Below, piece by piece: positions 1 to 5,995 of a stretch of 12,096 nucleotides of DNA. The notes under the pieces are model-generated. The model had not been told where the DNA came from and did not search any database. It worked only from the letters and a program-made list of their open reading frames with translations. Origin of the DNA: Deltaproteobacteria bacterium (GTDB lineage Bacteria > Desulfobacterota > DSM-4660 > Desulfatiglandales > Desulfatiglandaceae); the NCBI GenBank assembly GCA_021159825.1, contig JAGHDR010000342.1, positions 1-12,096 of the forward strand. Direction: 5' to 3'. Position 1 is the first letter of the stretch; the number at the start of each line of letters is the position of its first letter. A program made the position numbers and the translations under genes.

Positions 1-19
1 AGCCCATATTCAAGCTATT

Positions 20-53
20 AAAAAAGGAATCTGTTTCAGATTCCTTTTTTTTT
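20..53 (+). terminator. Rho-independent terminator just before truA
   Basis: A perfect 8-bp stem (GGAATCTG at 26-33, CAGATTCC at 37-44) closes a TTT loop and is followed by nine T residues (45-53). It is preceded by six A residues (20-25), so the stem can extend by A:T pairs and the hairpin could work on both strands. It most simply ends the gene lying to the left of the window. It finishes only 8 nt before the truA start codon, leaving no room for a separate truA promoter downstream of it. Confidence 0.9.
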
Positions 54-61
54 GAGAACAA

Positions 62-805
62 ATGACGTTGAGAAATATCAGGCTTGTGTTCGCATACGAC
101 GGGTCCCGATACCATGGGTGGCAGCGGCAGAACAACGGGCTGACTATTCAGGCGGTCATTGAGGAACGCCTTCAGCTGATGATGCAATCGCCTGTCAAAC
201 TTCTGGCCTCCGGCAGAACAGATGCAGGCGTTCACGCGTTAAACCAGGTTTGTAATTTTAAAACCCCTTCTCAAATCCCCGTTGATACGCTCAAGCGAGG
301 GCTCAATGCCCTTCTTCCCCCGGACATCCTTGTTAAAGAAGCAACCGTCGTTCCTTTGGAATTTCATTCCCGGTACCGGGCCAAAAGCAAACTCTATGAA
401 TACCGAATCCTGAACAGGCAAGATCCGGATATTTTCCGCCGCAATGTTTTGTGGCATATCAGGTTCCCTCTTGATGTGGAAACAATGTCCGAGTGTCTGT
501 CCATTATAGAGGGCACCCATGACTTTTCCGCCTTCAAATCATCGGGAAGCGCCAATACTGATCCGGTCAGAACCATCCTGAGCAACTGTATCGAGAGCGA
601 TAAAGATGGGGTTTTGAGGATTATCGTAGAGGGGAATGGCTTTTTGCGGCACATGGTTCGAAACATCGTCGGGACCCTTGTGGAGACGGGAACGGGCCGA
701 ATGGACCTGAAACGGTTTGCGGAAGTTCTGGAATCGGGGGACCGGCGAATGGCCGGCAGGAAAGCGCCGCCTCAGGGATTGTTCCTTGTGGCGGTAAAGT
801 ATTAA
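62..805 (+). CDS. truA: tRNA pseudouridine synthase A (TruA)
   Basis: TruA isomerises uridines 38-40 in the anticodon stem-loop of many tRNAs to pseudouridine; it is a cytoplasmic housekeeping enzyme. The 247-residue length is normal for the family. The N-terminus has the family hallmark YDG-x-YHGWQ (residues 12-21). The catalytic motif GRTDAGVHA has the catalytic aspartate at D54 (family knowledge). A later FHSRYRAKSKLYEYRI segment and the C-terminal NGFLRHMVRNIVG-T segment are also typical. The start at 62 places the YDG motif at the usual distance from the N-terminus. The ribosome-binding site is weak (GAG six nt before ATG) and the leader is pressed against the terminator hairpin at 20-53. 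The stop codon overlaps that of the convergent gene at 802-960. Confidence 0.97.
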   Translation: MTLRNIRLVFAYDGSRYHGWQRQNNGLTIQAVIEERLQLMMQSPVKLLASGRTDAGVHALNQVCNFKTPSQIPVDTLKRGLNALLPPDILVKEATVVPLEFHSRYRAKSKLYEYRILNRQDPDIFRRNVLWHIRFPLDVETMSECLSIIEGTHDFSAFKSSGSANTDPVRTILSNCIESDKDGVLRIIVEGNGFLRHMVRNIVGTLVETGTGRMDLKRFAEVLESGDRRMAGRKAPPQGLFLVAVKY

Positions 806-960
806 TCTTCTGTTTTCGGTTCTTTCATTGAATGGCTGACGGTTTGATGGATATTGTGCCATACTTCCTGAAAGGAGCTCACGCTCAGCCGTCCTGCCTC
901 AATAAATTTGACCACTATTTCCTTGGTCACCTTGATCGCCAGTTCATTTTCTTTTTTCAT
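802..960 (-). CDS. Small conserved-looking protein, 52 residues, function unknown
   Basis: I do not recognise a characterised family. The 52-residue product begins MKKENELAIKVTKEIVVKF and appears helical and charged, with no signal peptide, membrane segment or cysteines. The ATG at 960 is chosen because GGAG lies seven nt upstream. A GTG 27 nt further upstream also gives an open frame but lacks that spacing. The gene lies about 200 nt downstream of amrS on the same strand and converges on truA, sharing TTAA for both stops. The VTKEIVVKFIEAGRLS stretch resembles short uncharacterised proteins I associate with sulfate-reducing Desulfobacterota, but this is memory and was not checked. The strong ribosome-binding site and coherent sequence favour a real gene. 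Confidence 0.65.
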   Translation of the reverse strand: MKKENELAIKVTKEIVVKFIEAGRLSVSSFQEVWHNIHQTVSHSMKEPKTED

Positions 961-1041
961 GGTGTTTCTCCGGTTCCAGGGCCGCACGAAGCCCGTTTTG
1001 GCGTCAACTATTCTGATACGGGGAGTGGTATTGTGATTTTT

Positions 1042-1091
1042 GGAACCCCGCTGAACAGAAGAAGGCCATCAAAACGATTCAGCGGGGGTCC
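1042..1091. repeat. Long inverted repeat (hairpin) between amrS and the 52-aa gene
   Basis: The 14-nt arms at 1042-1055 (GGAACCCCGCTGAA) and 1078-1091 (TTCAGCGGGGGTCC) pair with a single mismatch around a 22-nt loop. There is no T-tract after the stem on either strand; A-rich stretches follow on both sides. It is therefore not a canonical intrinsic terminator. It lies about 70 nt beyond the amrS stop and 82 nt upstream of the 52-residue gene. It could stabilise or process the amrS 3' end, act as a weak terminator, or belong to a dispersed repeat family. Confidence 0.6.
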
Positions 1092-1160
1092 CGGTGAAAA
1101 AAGAACCCATAAAGCCCCTCTCGACACCAGCTATCTATTTAGCACCAGATGCTGTAAAAA

Positions 1161-2174
1161 TCAAACATTCCAACGCCCGGGGATTTCTTTTCCGCAAATG
1201 GTGCACCGATTGTTCTCGATTCTGTTTTCGTTTACAAAAAATCCTGTTCGGTTGATCAGCAGTGTCTTGCAGGAATGACAGAAAGTGTTTTCACCTTCAT
1301 CCCCATGAATATTACCGGTGTACACATATTGCAGGCCGGCGTCATAGCCCAGATCCCTGGCCCGTTGAATGGTTTCAACGGGGGTCGAAGGGATGTGCAT
1401 GAGGCGGTAGGTGGGGTGAAACCGGCTGATGTGCCATGGGATACCCGGGTCCAGATTAACCAAGAACCGTGCAAGATCTTTCAGTTCCTCCGGTTTATCA
1501 TTCAGCCCCGGGATCAGCAGGGTCGTTACTTCCAGCCAAACCCCCATGGCTTTCAGGGTTTCCAGGGTTTTCAGAACAGGTTCCAATTTTGCACCGCACT
1601 GCTCCCGGTAAAATTTTTTGTTGAACGCTTTGAGATCCACGTTGGCGGCTGCCAGATTTCCGCCCATTTTTTCGAGGCAGGTCGGCGTCATATAACCGTT
1701 GGACACAAAGACGTTTAACAGGCCCCTGTCTGATGCAATCCGTGCGGTCTCAAACGCGGTCTCAAAATAGATGGTCGGTTCGGTGTAGGTGTAGGAGATG
1801 GACGTTGCCCCCTGCTTGATGGCTGTCTGCACAATATCTTCGGGTGTTGTGTTCTCTCCCAGGATTTGGTTCTGGTCCAAAGGCATCTGGCTGATATCGG
1901 CGTTTTGGCAGAAAAGACATCGGAAATTGCATCCCACTGTGGCAATGGAATAAGACAGGCTTCCCGGAAGAAAGTGAAAAAGGGGTTTTTTTTCAATGGG
2001 GTCGCAGTGCCCGGCAATGATTTTTCCATGCACCAGGCTCAGGAGGGTTCCTGAACGGTTTTCCCTTACACCGCATAGACCCCCATGGCCCTCGTCAATA
2101 ACACAGAAATGATTACAGAGTCGGCACTGTACCTTATTGTTGCTCAGTTTTTCATACAGGAAAGCCTCTTTCAT
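1161..2174 (-). CDS. amrS: AmmeMemoRadiSam-system radical SAM enzyme (AmrS family)
   Basis: This is a radical S-adenosylmethionine enzyme, often annotated as pyruvate formate-lyase activating enzyme-like. The 337-residue product has the [4Fe-4S] motif CNFRCLFC with cysteines 82, 86 and 89. An N-terminal CRLCNHFC plus LCGVRE cluster gives cysteines 17, 20, 24 and 34. A C-terminal zinc-ribbon-like pair of CxxC motifs uses cysteines 299/302 and 324/327 and ends in IPGRW. That arrangement is typical of AmrS. The ATG at 2174 is preferred because AGGAG (plus-strand 2181-2185) sits six nt before it. A TTG 18 nt upstream would place that Shine-Dalgarno inside the gene. The AMMECR1 and MEMO partners are not in the window. 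It follows the methyltransferase after 39 nt and is probably co-transcribed with it. Its exact reaction is not known to me. Confidence 0.88.
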   Translation of the reverse strand: MKEAFLYEKLSNNKVQCRLCNHFCVIDEGHGGLCGVRENRSGTLLSLVHGKIIAGHCDPIEKKPLFHFLPGSLSYSIATVGCNFRCLFCQNADISQMPLDQNQILGENTTPEDIVQTAIKQGATSISYTYTEPTIYFETAFETARIASDRGLLNVFVSNGYMTPTCLEKMGGNLAAANVDLKAFNKKFYREQCGAKLEPVLKTLETLKAMGVWLEVTTLLIPGLNDKPEELKDLARFLVNLDPGIPWHISRFHPTYRLMHIPSTPVETIQRARDLGYDAGLQYVYTGNIHGDEGENTFCHSCKTLLINRTGFFVNENRIENNRCTICGKEIPGRWNV

Positions 2175-2213
2175 GGGTTGCTCCTGTTTCAATTGTTATT
2201 TCTCGTTAAATTC

Positions 2214-2987
2214 CTATGGGTCCGTCTTCTCAAGTGTTTTTATCTCAATGAGGGACTGACCCGCCGTTTTGAACTGGACTTTCAGGGGGATTTTGTCGGT
2301 TTCATAATGGTACACAAGGGTCGCTGAAAGGCCCAGAAAGAACCCGAAAGGGGAGTGTTTGCCGACCATGCTATCTTCATGGAAGGGGAGGGTGTCTTCA
2401 ATAAAGGACGGTGTAATCCGAATACATTGCCATGAAATCGGAACCGTCCCGTAGGCCAGCCTGAGAAGGCTTTTGAGTTGCCAGAGGTTGTAGAATCTGG
2501 CCTGTCCGAAAAGCGGGTCCCCGAAATAACCCTGGATTGTCTTTAAAAATCCGTTCCAGGAGAAGCTGTTTAACACGCCGATAAAAATCTTCTTTTTGGC
2601 AACACGACCGGCTTCCCGCAATGCGGAAAGGGGGTTGTCCATGAATTCCAGCGTGTTGATCAAAACAGCCAGGTCAAATTCGTTGTCATCAAACGGCAGA
2701 TCCTCAGCCATACCGATCTTAAAGTCGGATTTATGGCCCAGTCGGGCTCTGGCTTTTGCCAGCATTTGCGGGGAGGCGTCAACGCCGCTGACGTCCAGTC
2801 CCATTTTGCTGAACATGATCAGGTGATTTCCGGTGCCGCAACCGATATCCAGAACCCTTTCCCCCGGCTGTGGGTCCAAAAGCGACACCACAAGGGGTTC
2901 AATGGATTTGTCGATGGTTCGGCTTTGATGGCTTTGCCGCCAGGAATCATAGAAACCGAGCGTGTTTTGATCAAATATGAGTCCCAT
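2214..2987 (-). CDS. Class I SAM-dependent methyltransferase (Methyltransf_11 type)
   Basis: This is a probable small-molecule or lipid methyltransferase with unknown substrate. The 258-residue product carries motif I LDIGCGTG at residues 46-53, the acidic ribose-binding stretch VSGVDASPQML after it, the DLPFDDNEFDLAVLINTLEF motif region, and a post-motif helix ALREAGRVAKKK. The C-terminal ~110 residues are not diagnostic. The ATG at 2987 is chosen because the product then starts MGLIFDQNTLGFYDSW, a usual methyltransferase N-terminus, with AAAGG eight nt upstream. A TTG 36 nt further upstream is possible but lacks a ribosome-binding site. It is the first gene of a likely two-gene unit with amrS and is divergent from the FAD oxidase across 91 nt. 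The C-terminal length suggests substrate-specific additions. Confidence 0.85.
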   Translation of the reverse strand: MGLIFDQNTLGFYDSWRQSHQSRTIDKSIEPLVVSLLDPQPGERVLDIGCGTGNHLIMFSKMGLDVSGVDASPQMLAKARARLGHKSDFKIGMAEDLPFDDNEFDLAVLINTLEFMDNPLSALREAGRVAKKKIFIGVLNSFSWNGFLKTIQGYFGDPLFGQARFYNLWQLKSLLRLAYGTVPISWQCIRITPSFIEDTLPFHEDSMVGKHSPFGFFLGLSATLVYHYETDKIPLKVQFKTAGQSLIEIKTLEKTDP

Positions 2988-3078
2988 GATCCGGCCCTTT
3001 GCTTTTTGACTAGCTTTAAACAAGTTGCTTCTGATAAATTATGAAAATCTTTGCCGGTATTCAAGGAGAAAATTATCC

Positions 3079-4488
3079 ATGCGGGAAATGGTCCATGATC
3101 CTGAAATTCTTGCAGCCTATAATGAGGATGCATTGGGCATTAAAGGGAAGTTCAAGGGCCTTTTTCGCCCCGATTCGGAAACGGAAGTGATTGACATCGT
3201 GCGGTCCTGTGTTTCCAAGAAATTGTCCCTGACGCCACAGGGGCTTCGTTCATCCCTCACAGGTGCCGCCATTTGCGAAAAAGGCGCAGCCCTTTCCCTG
3301 GAACGGATGAACCGGCTGATCGATATTGATGTGGAAAGAAAAGTTGCGGTCATTGAACCGGGTATTATTTTATCCGATTTCAAGAAATCAGTCGAAGAAG
3401 CAGGGCTCATGTATGCGCCGGATCCCACAAGTGCCCGAGAGTGTACTCTTGGCGGCAATGTGGCGACCAATGCGTCAGGGTCCCGTTCCCTCAAATATGG
3501 CGCCACCATCAACTGGGTGCGGGGGTTACGGATCGTTGATGGAAAGGGAAGGGTGCTTGAGCTGAAGAATGGGCTTACTGAAAAAATGTGCGCGGGTTAC
3601 GGGGCTCTTTACCGACCAACCCAACTGTTTGTGGGATCGGAAGGAACACTCGGCGTTGTGACCCGGATTGAAGTGTCGCTAACTGAACTGCCTGCCAATC
3701 TATTTGTGGGGATTGTTTTTTTCCCCGATATCAAAAGCGCTATCGATTTTACCATTGAAGCCCAATATAATCCCGCCTACAAGGCCGCCAGCATGGAGTT
3801 TCTGGATCAAATGTGCCTGGAGATTATTCGCCCGGAGGCGAAAGGGATTGCCATCCCCCCTGATGCGCGCGCAATGATTTATTTCGAACAGGAATATAAC
3901 GATGATTCAGAAAAGGATTATTTTTTGAACCTGTGGTTCCCCCTTATCGAAAAGCACACGCCATTCTCTGATGATACTCAGATTGCCGACAGCCCAAAAG
4001 AAAAAAAGCACCTCTATGATTTGCGGCATTACGTTCCCTCAAAAACCAATGAGGAGAGCATCAAAGTGATCAAAACGGGGGGCTGTAAAATTTCCACCGA
4101 CTGGGCCGTTCCTCATAACCGTCTGCACCGGTTGTTCGGGTATTTTGAAGAAATCAGAGGTCCTTTGGCCGACATGATGGTGATCCGGTTCGGGCATCTG
4201 GGAAGCGGACATCCTCATTTTAATTTTATGGCAAGAACCAGGGAAGAAAAGATTATCGCTTCGGAAATCGATAACCTCATGGCTACAAAGGCCGTGTCAT
4301 TGGGGGGGTGTGTTTCTGCGGAACATGGCATTGGGAAAATGAAACGTCGTCAGTTGGCGCTACAGTATCCAGCCCCCATCATAGGCGCCATGAAAGCTCT
4401 CAAGAAAGAGCTGGATCCGGCGGGGATCATGGCACCGGGAAATATTTTTATGAATGATAACGATGATACCGTTCCACTTCCCCTTTAA
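3079..4488 (+). CDS. FAD-linked 2-hydroxyacid oxidase/dehydrogenase (GlcD / D-lactate dehydrogenase family)
   Basis: Members of this family oxidise D-2-hydroxyacids such as D-lactate, glycolate or D-2-hydroxyglutarate to 2-oxoacids using FAD. The 469-residue product has an N-terminal FAD-binding (FAD_binding_4) domain with TPQGLRSSLTGAA, PDPTSARECTLGGNVATNASG (starting at P114) and GSEGTLGVVT. The C-terminal FAD-oxidase_C domain carries GHLGSGHPH (372-380) and SAEHGIG with E415. By analogy with D-2-hydroxyglutarate dehydrogenase, H373, H380 and E415 are the likely metal/substrate ligands. The usual GDGN there is GSGH, so the substrate may differ. The ATG at 3079 has AAGGAG at 3063-3068. An upstream TTG at 3025 adds 18 residues without support. 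No FeS partner (GlcF-like) or permease is adjacent. Substrate is undetermined. Confidence 0.88.
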   Translation: MREMVHDPEILAAYNEDALGIKGKFKGLFRPDSETEVIDIVRSCVSKKLSLTPQGLRSSLTGAAICEKGAALSLERMNRLIDIDVERKVAVIEPGIILSDFKKSVEEAGLMYAPDPTSARECTLGGNVATNASGSRSLKYGATINWVRGLRIVDGKGRVLELKNGLTEKMCAGYGALYRPTQLFVGSEGTLGVVTRIEVSLTELPANLFVGIVFFPDIKSAIDFTIEAQYNPAYKAASMEFLDQMCLEIIRPEAKGIAIPPDARAMIYFEQEYNDDSEKDYFLNLWFPLIEKHTPFSDDTQIADSPKEKKHLYDLRHYVPSKTNEESIKVIKTGGCKISTDWAVPHNRLHRLFGYFEEIRGPLADMMVIRFGHLGSGHPHFNFMARTREEKIIASEIDNLMATKAVSLGGCVSAEHGIGKMKRRQLALQYPAPIIGAMKALKKELDPAGIMAPGNIFMNDNDDTVPLPL

Positions 4489-4511
4489 TCCATCCGGGCC
4501 AGTACGCCTCA

Positions 4512-4679
4512 TCAATGGGGTAAGCCGACATCGAGCGCCTGAAAAGAGCCGTCTCCGGCAACTTTTTTAAACCAGTGGTTGCCCCCAATCCAGTTTTTAT
4601 TGGAAGCAATTATTTCAAACGAACAGGGGTTTTTTAATGTATCCATATCGCTCCAGTTGATTGTATTTTTGGAAATCAT
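4512..4679 (-). pseudogene. Possible 55-codon ORF, perhaps a broken gene remnant
   Basis: The 263-nt gap between the FAD oxidase and vapC holds a minus-strand frame. It reads from ATG at 4679 to TGA at 4512-4514 and its composition looks protein-like (for example NWIGGNHWFKKVAGDG). There is no Shine-Dalgarno before the ATG. The same frame stays open upstream to the vapC stop except for a single in-frame TAG about 24 nt before the ATG. It could be a gene fragment that lost its start, or a chance open frame. I do not recognise the family. WI-x-G followed by VGLPH faintly recalls the N-terminal part of RtcB-like ligases, but that is too weak to name it. Confidence 0.25.
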
Positions 4680-4710
4680 TTGGATCAATTGAGGTGTAAA
4701 CTACCGGGTT

Positions 4711-4727
4711 GGCACCGGTTCAATAGG
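4711..4727 (+). repeat. Possible degenerate copy of the MITE-like terminal repeat
   Basis: GGCACCGGTTCAATAGG at this site can be read as the terminal sequence seen at 5616-5637 and 5741-5762 with one C/T change and a 5-nt deletion (GTTGA). It points in the same direction as the left end at 5616. It lies beyond the 3' end of vapC, so it and the right end at 5741-5765 would bracket vapBC. The match is short and may be chance. Confidence 0.25.
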
Positions 4728-4751
4728 GCAGGCAAGGATTTTCAGGATGGA

Positions 4752-5183
4752 TCAGGAAGCTTCTTCACCAGGGCGGATATCCGCTGTGGTCCAATTCTCA
4801 ATCAACAGCCCCGGCACGCGTTTAAACTCATTGGTATTATTTGTTACAAGTACTAACCCTGATGCTCTGGCGTGACCGGCAATCAGCATATCGTAGGGCC
4901 CTATGGGTCGACCGATAGCGTACAGCGCCGCCCGAATCCGTCCGAAATGATATGCTGCTTTGCTATCGAGGGGCAGCACTTTAAGTCGTGCGACCAGGGC
5001 TTCAATGTCTGCCAGGTTCTGTTCCACCCGTTGAGAATGTTCCGCGCCAAACACCAATTCACCCAGAGTTACCGCAGAAATGCACATTTCACCTTCATGC
5101 TTTTGAAAGCATTTCTTAACCTGCTGCGGGCGGTTTTTCATCGTATAAATGACAATATTGGTATCCAACAGATACTTTAACAT
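4752..5183 (-). CDS. vapC: VapC-type PIN-domain ribonuclease toxin
   Basis: VapC toxins are Mg2+-dependent PIN-domain endoribonucleases that cleave tRNA or rRNA when freed from VapB. The 143-residue length is typical. The four-acid active site is recognisable: D7 in LLDTN, E42 in LGELVFG, D98 in PYDMLIAGHA, and a final position in VTNNTNEF (residues 113-120), where the usual aspartate is an asparagine. That substitution occurs in some active members. The start ATG overlaps the vapB stop by one nucleotide (TAATG), a standard coupling arrangement that keeps toxin below antitoxin. Expression depends on the vapB promoter at 5492-5520. The tRNA-fMet-cleaving VapC group has a similar IGPYDxLIAGHA signature, so that target is plausible. 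Confidence 0.95.
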   Translation of the reverse strand: MLKYLLDTNIVIYTMKNRPQQVKKCFQKHEGEMCISAVTLGELVFGAEHSQRVEQNLADIEALVARLKVLPLDSKAAYHFGRIRAALYAIGRPIGPYDMLIAGHARASGLVLVTNNTNEFKRVPGLLIENWTTADIRPGEEAS

Positions 5184-5419
5184 TACAAGGGCTCTCGGAC
5201 CTGATCTTCCGGCTGCTCCCGCGTTGTCATGAAATCACTGGAAACACCTGGCGCATCAAACCAGTCATCCCAGGATTGGCCCGCCGGTGTAATAATTCGC
5301 TTGCTGCCGATTGCCGTAATTTCAACCTCTTTGACCGATTCCGGAAAGGCAATCTGCTTGGGAAGACGAACCGCCTGACTTCGATTGCTTTTGAAAAGTT
5401 TGGTTTGGACAGTAGACAT
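5183..5419 (-). CDS. vapB: VapB-type antitoxin (AbrB/SpoVT swapped-hairpin)
   Basis: This is the antitoxin for the adjacent VapC; it binds the toxin through its C-terminus and the operator DNA through its N-terminus. The 78-residue product begins MSTVQTKLFKSNRSQAVRLPK, the classic VapB/VagC AbrB-type DNA-binding N-terminus. It continues into a strand-rich KEVEITAIGSKRIITPA segment and an acidic, tryptophan-containing tail (SWDDWFD). The ATG at 5419 is chosen because GGAGG lies seven nt upstream. An upstream in-frame ATG at 5476 would add 19 residues, lacks a ribosome-binding site, and lies only about 9 nt from the predicted transcription start. It is followed by vapC in a 1-nt overlap. Confidence 0.93.
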   Translation of the reverse strand: MSTVQTKLFKSNRSQAVRLPKQIAFPESVKEVEITAIGSKRIITPAGQSWDDWFDAPGVSSDFMTTREQPEDQVREPL

Positions 5420-5491
5420 CGCGTTGCCTCCAGAATAAAATTCGACCGTTTGTGATTCATGTGTCAGAATACCCATTTACCAACACTTCAG

Positions 5492-5520
5492 ATTATAGAC
5501 ATTAACCAGGGATATGTCAA
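5492..5520 (-). promoter_or_regulatory. Consensus sigma-70 promoter of vapBC
   Basis: On the minus strand a perfect -35 TTGACA (5520-5515) and a perfect -10 TATAAT (5497-5492) are separated by exactly 17 nt. The expected transcription start is near 5485, giving a leader of about 65 nt before the vapB ATG. A fully consensus promoter implies strong unrepressed transcription, as expected where the VapBC complex represses its own operon. Confidence 0.85.
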
Positions 5521-5532
5521 TGGTATATCCCT
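5508..5532. promoter_or_regulatory. Probable VapBC operator (inverted repeat over the -35)
   Basis: AGGGATAT at 5508-5515 and ATATCCCT at 5525-5532 form a perfect 8-bp inverted repeat with a 9-nt centre. The repeat spans the whole -35 hexamer of the vapBC promoter. Binding of a VapB dimer or VapBC complex here would occlude RNA polymerase, which matches the known autoregulation of vapBC operons. Binding itself is inferred. Confidence 0.65.
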
Positions 5533-5613
5533 ATGGTCAGTGCTGAAGCACGTATATTCCCAAAACAAGTTCCGGCAAATGGCAGAAAGGTTTTTTTCAG
5601 CTTGGTGGTCTTG

Positions 5614-5765
5614 CCGGCACTGGCTCAGTTGAATAGGTGATTCAATTATATCAATGGGTTAGGGTGCCTTTCCATGAGGCGCGATGGTTGGCATAAGCAA
5701 CTGTTTTATAAGGCATAATCTGGGGGTCCACATCTTTTTGCCTATTCAACTGAACCAGTGCTCGG
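5614..5765. mobile_element. MITE-like element or decayed insertion-sequence ends
   Basis: Left end CCGGCACTGGCTCAGTTGAATAGG (shown here only as positions 5614-5637) and right end 5741-5765 are inverted copies. They differ by one substitution and one extra base near the outer tip. The ~150-bp interior has no substantial ORF; a 39-codon open stretch on the minus strand (5651-5770) runs through the right end and has no start. Such long near-perfect terminal repeats around a short non-coding core fit a non-autonomous transposable element or an internally deleted IS. No clear target-site duplication is visible, and I cannot assign an IS family. Confidence 0.5.
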
Positions 5766-5995
5766 AAATGCTATCGGCCTTTAATGCCGCGCCAAGTGGA
5801 CGACGACGATCGGATGTCTTTTATCCATGACGAAATCTGATTTGTCACTAAATTATTATTGCGTCCCCGGAATTCCATTCGGGGCAGGCAAAGACTTTTC
5901 TTTCGAAATAAAATGAGGTAGACTTTTCCCTAACTCTGAACCTTTGAACTGTTACAAAAAAGTTTCATCGCAAAATTGAACATGAGGAGAAAAAA
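5766..5995. other. Non-coding leader region upstream of glycerate kinase
   Basis: These 230 nt contain no convincing gene; the longest start-to-stop stretch I find on the plus strand is 20 codons. The region must hold the promoter for the glycerate kinase gene. A/T-rich stretches such as ACTAAATTATTATTG near 5850 and AAATAAAATGAGGTAGACT near 5910 are possible sites, but none shows both hexamers at good spacing. A short GGAATTCC palindrome inside CCCCG...CGGGG near 5865-5885 could form a weak hairpin. I see no recognisable riboswitch. Confidence 0.4.

Noticed and set aside
5540..5551. Palindrome GTGCTGAAGCAC upstream of vapBC
   Set aside because: Short 5-bp arms with a 2-nt centre, no T-tract, and outside the promoter. 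It is likely chance.
5651..5770. Minus-strand open stretch of 39 sense codons through the MITE-like element
   Set aside because: It begins after a TAG with no suitable start codon or ribosome-binding site near the beginning and crosses the element's terminal repeat; I cannot support a gene.
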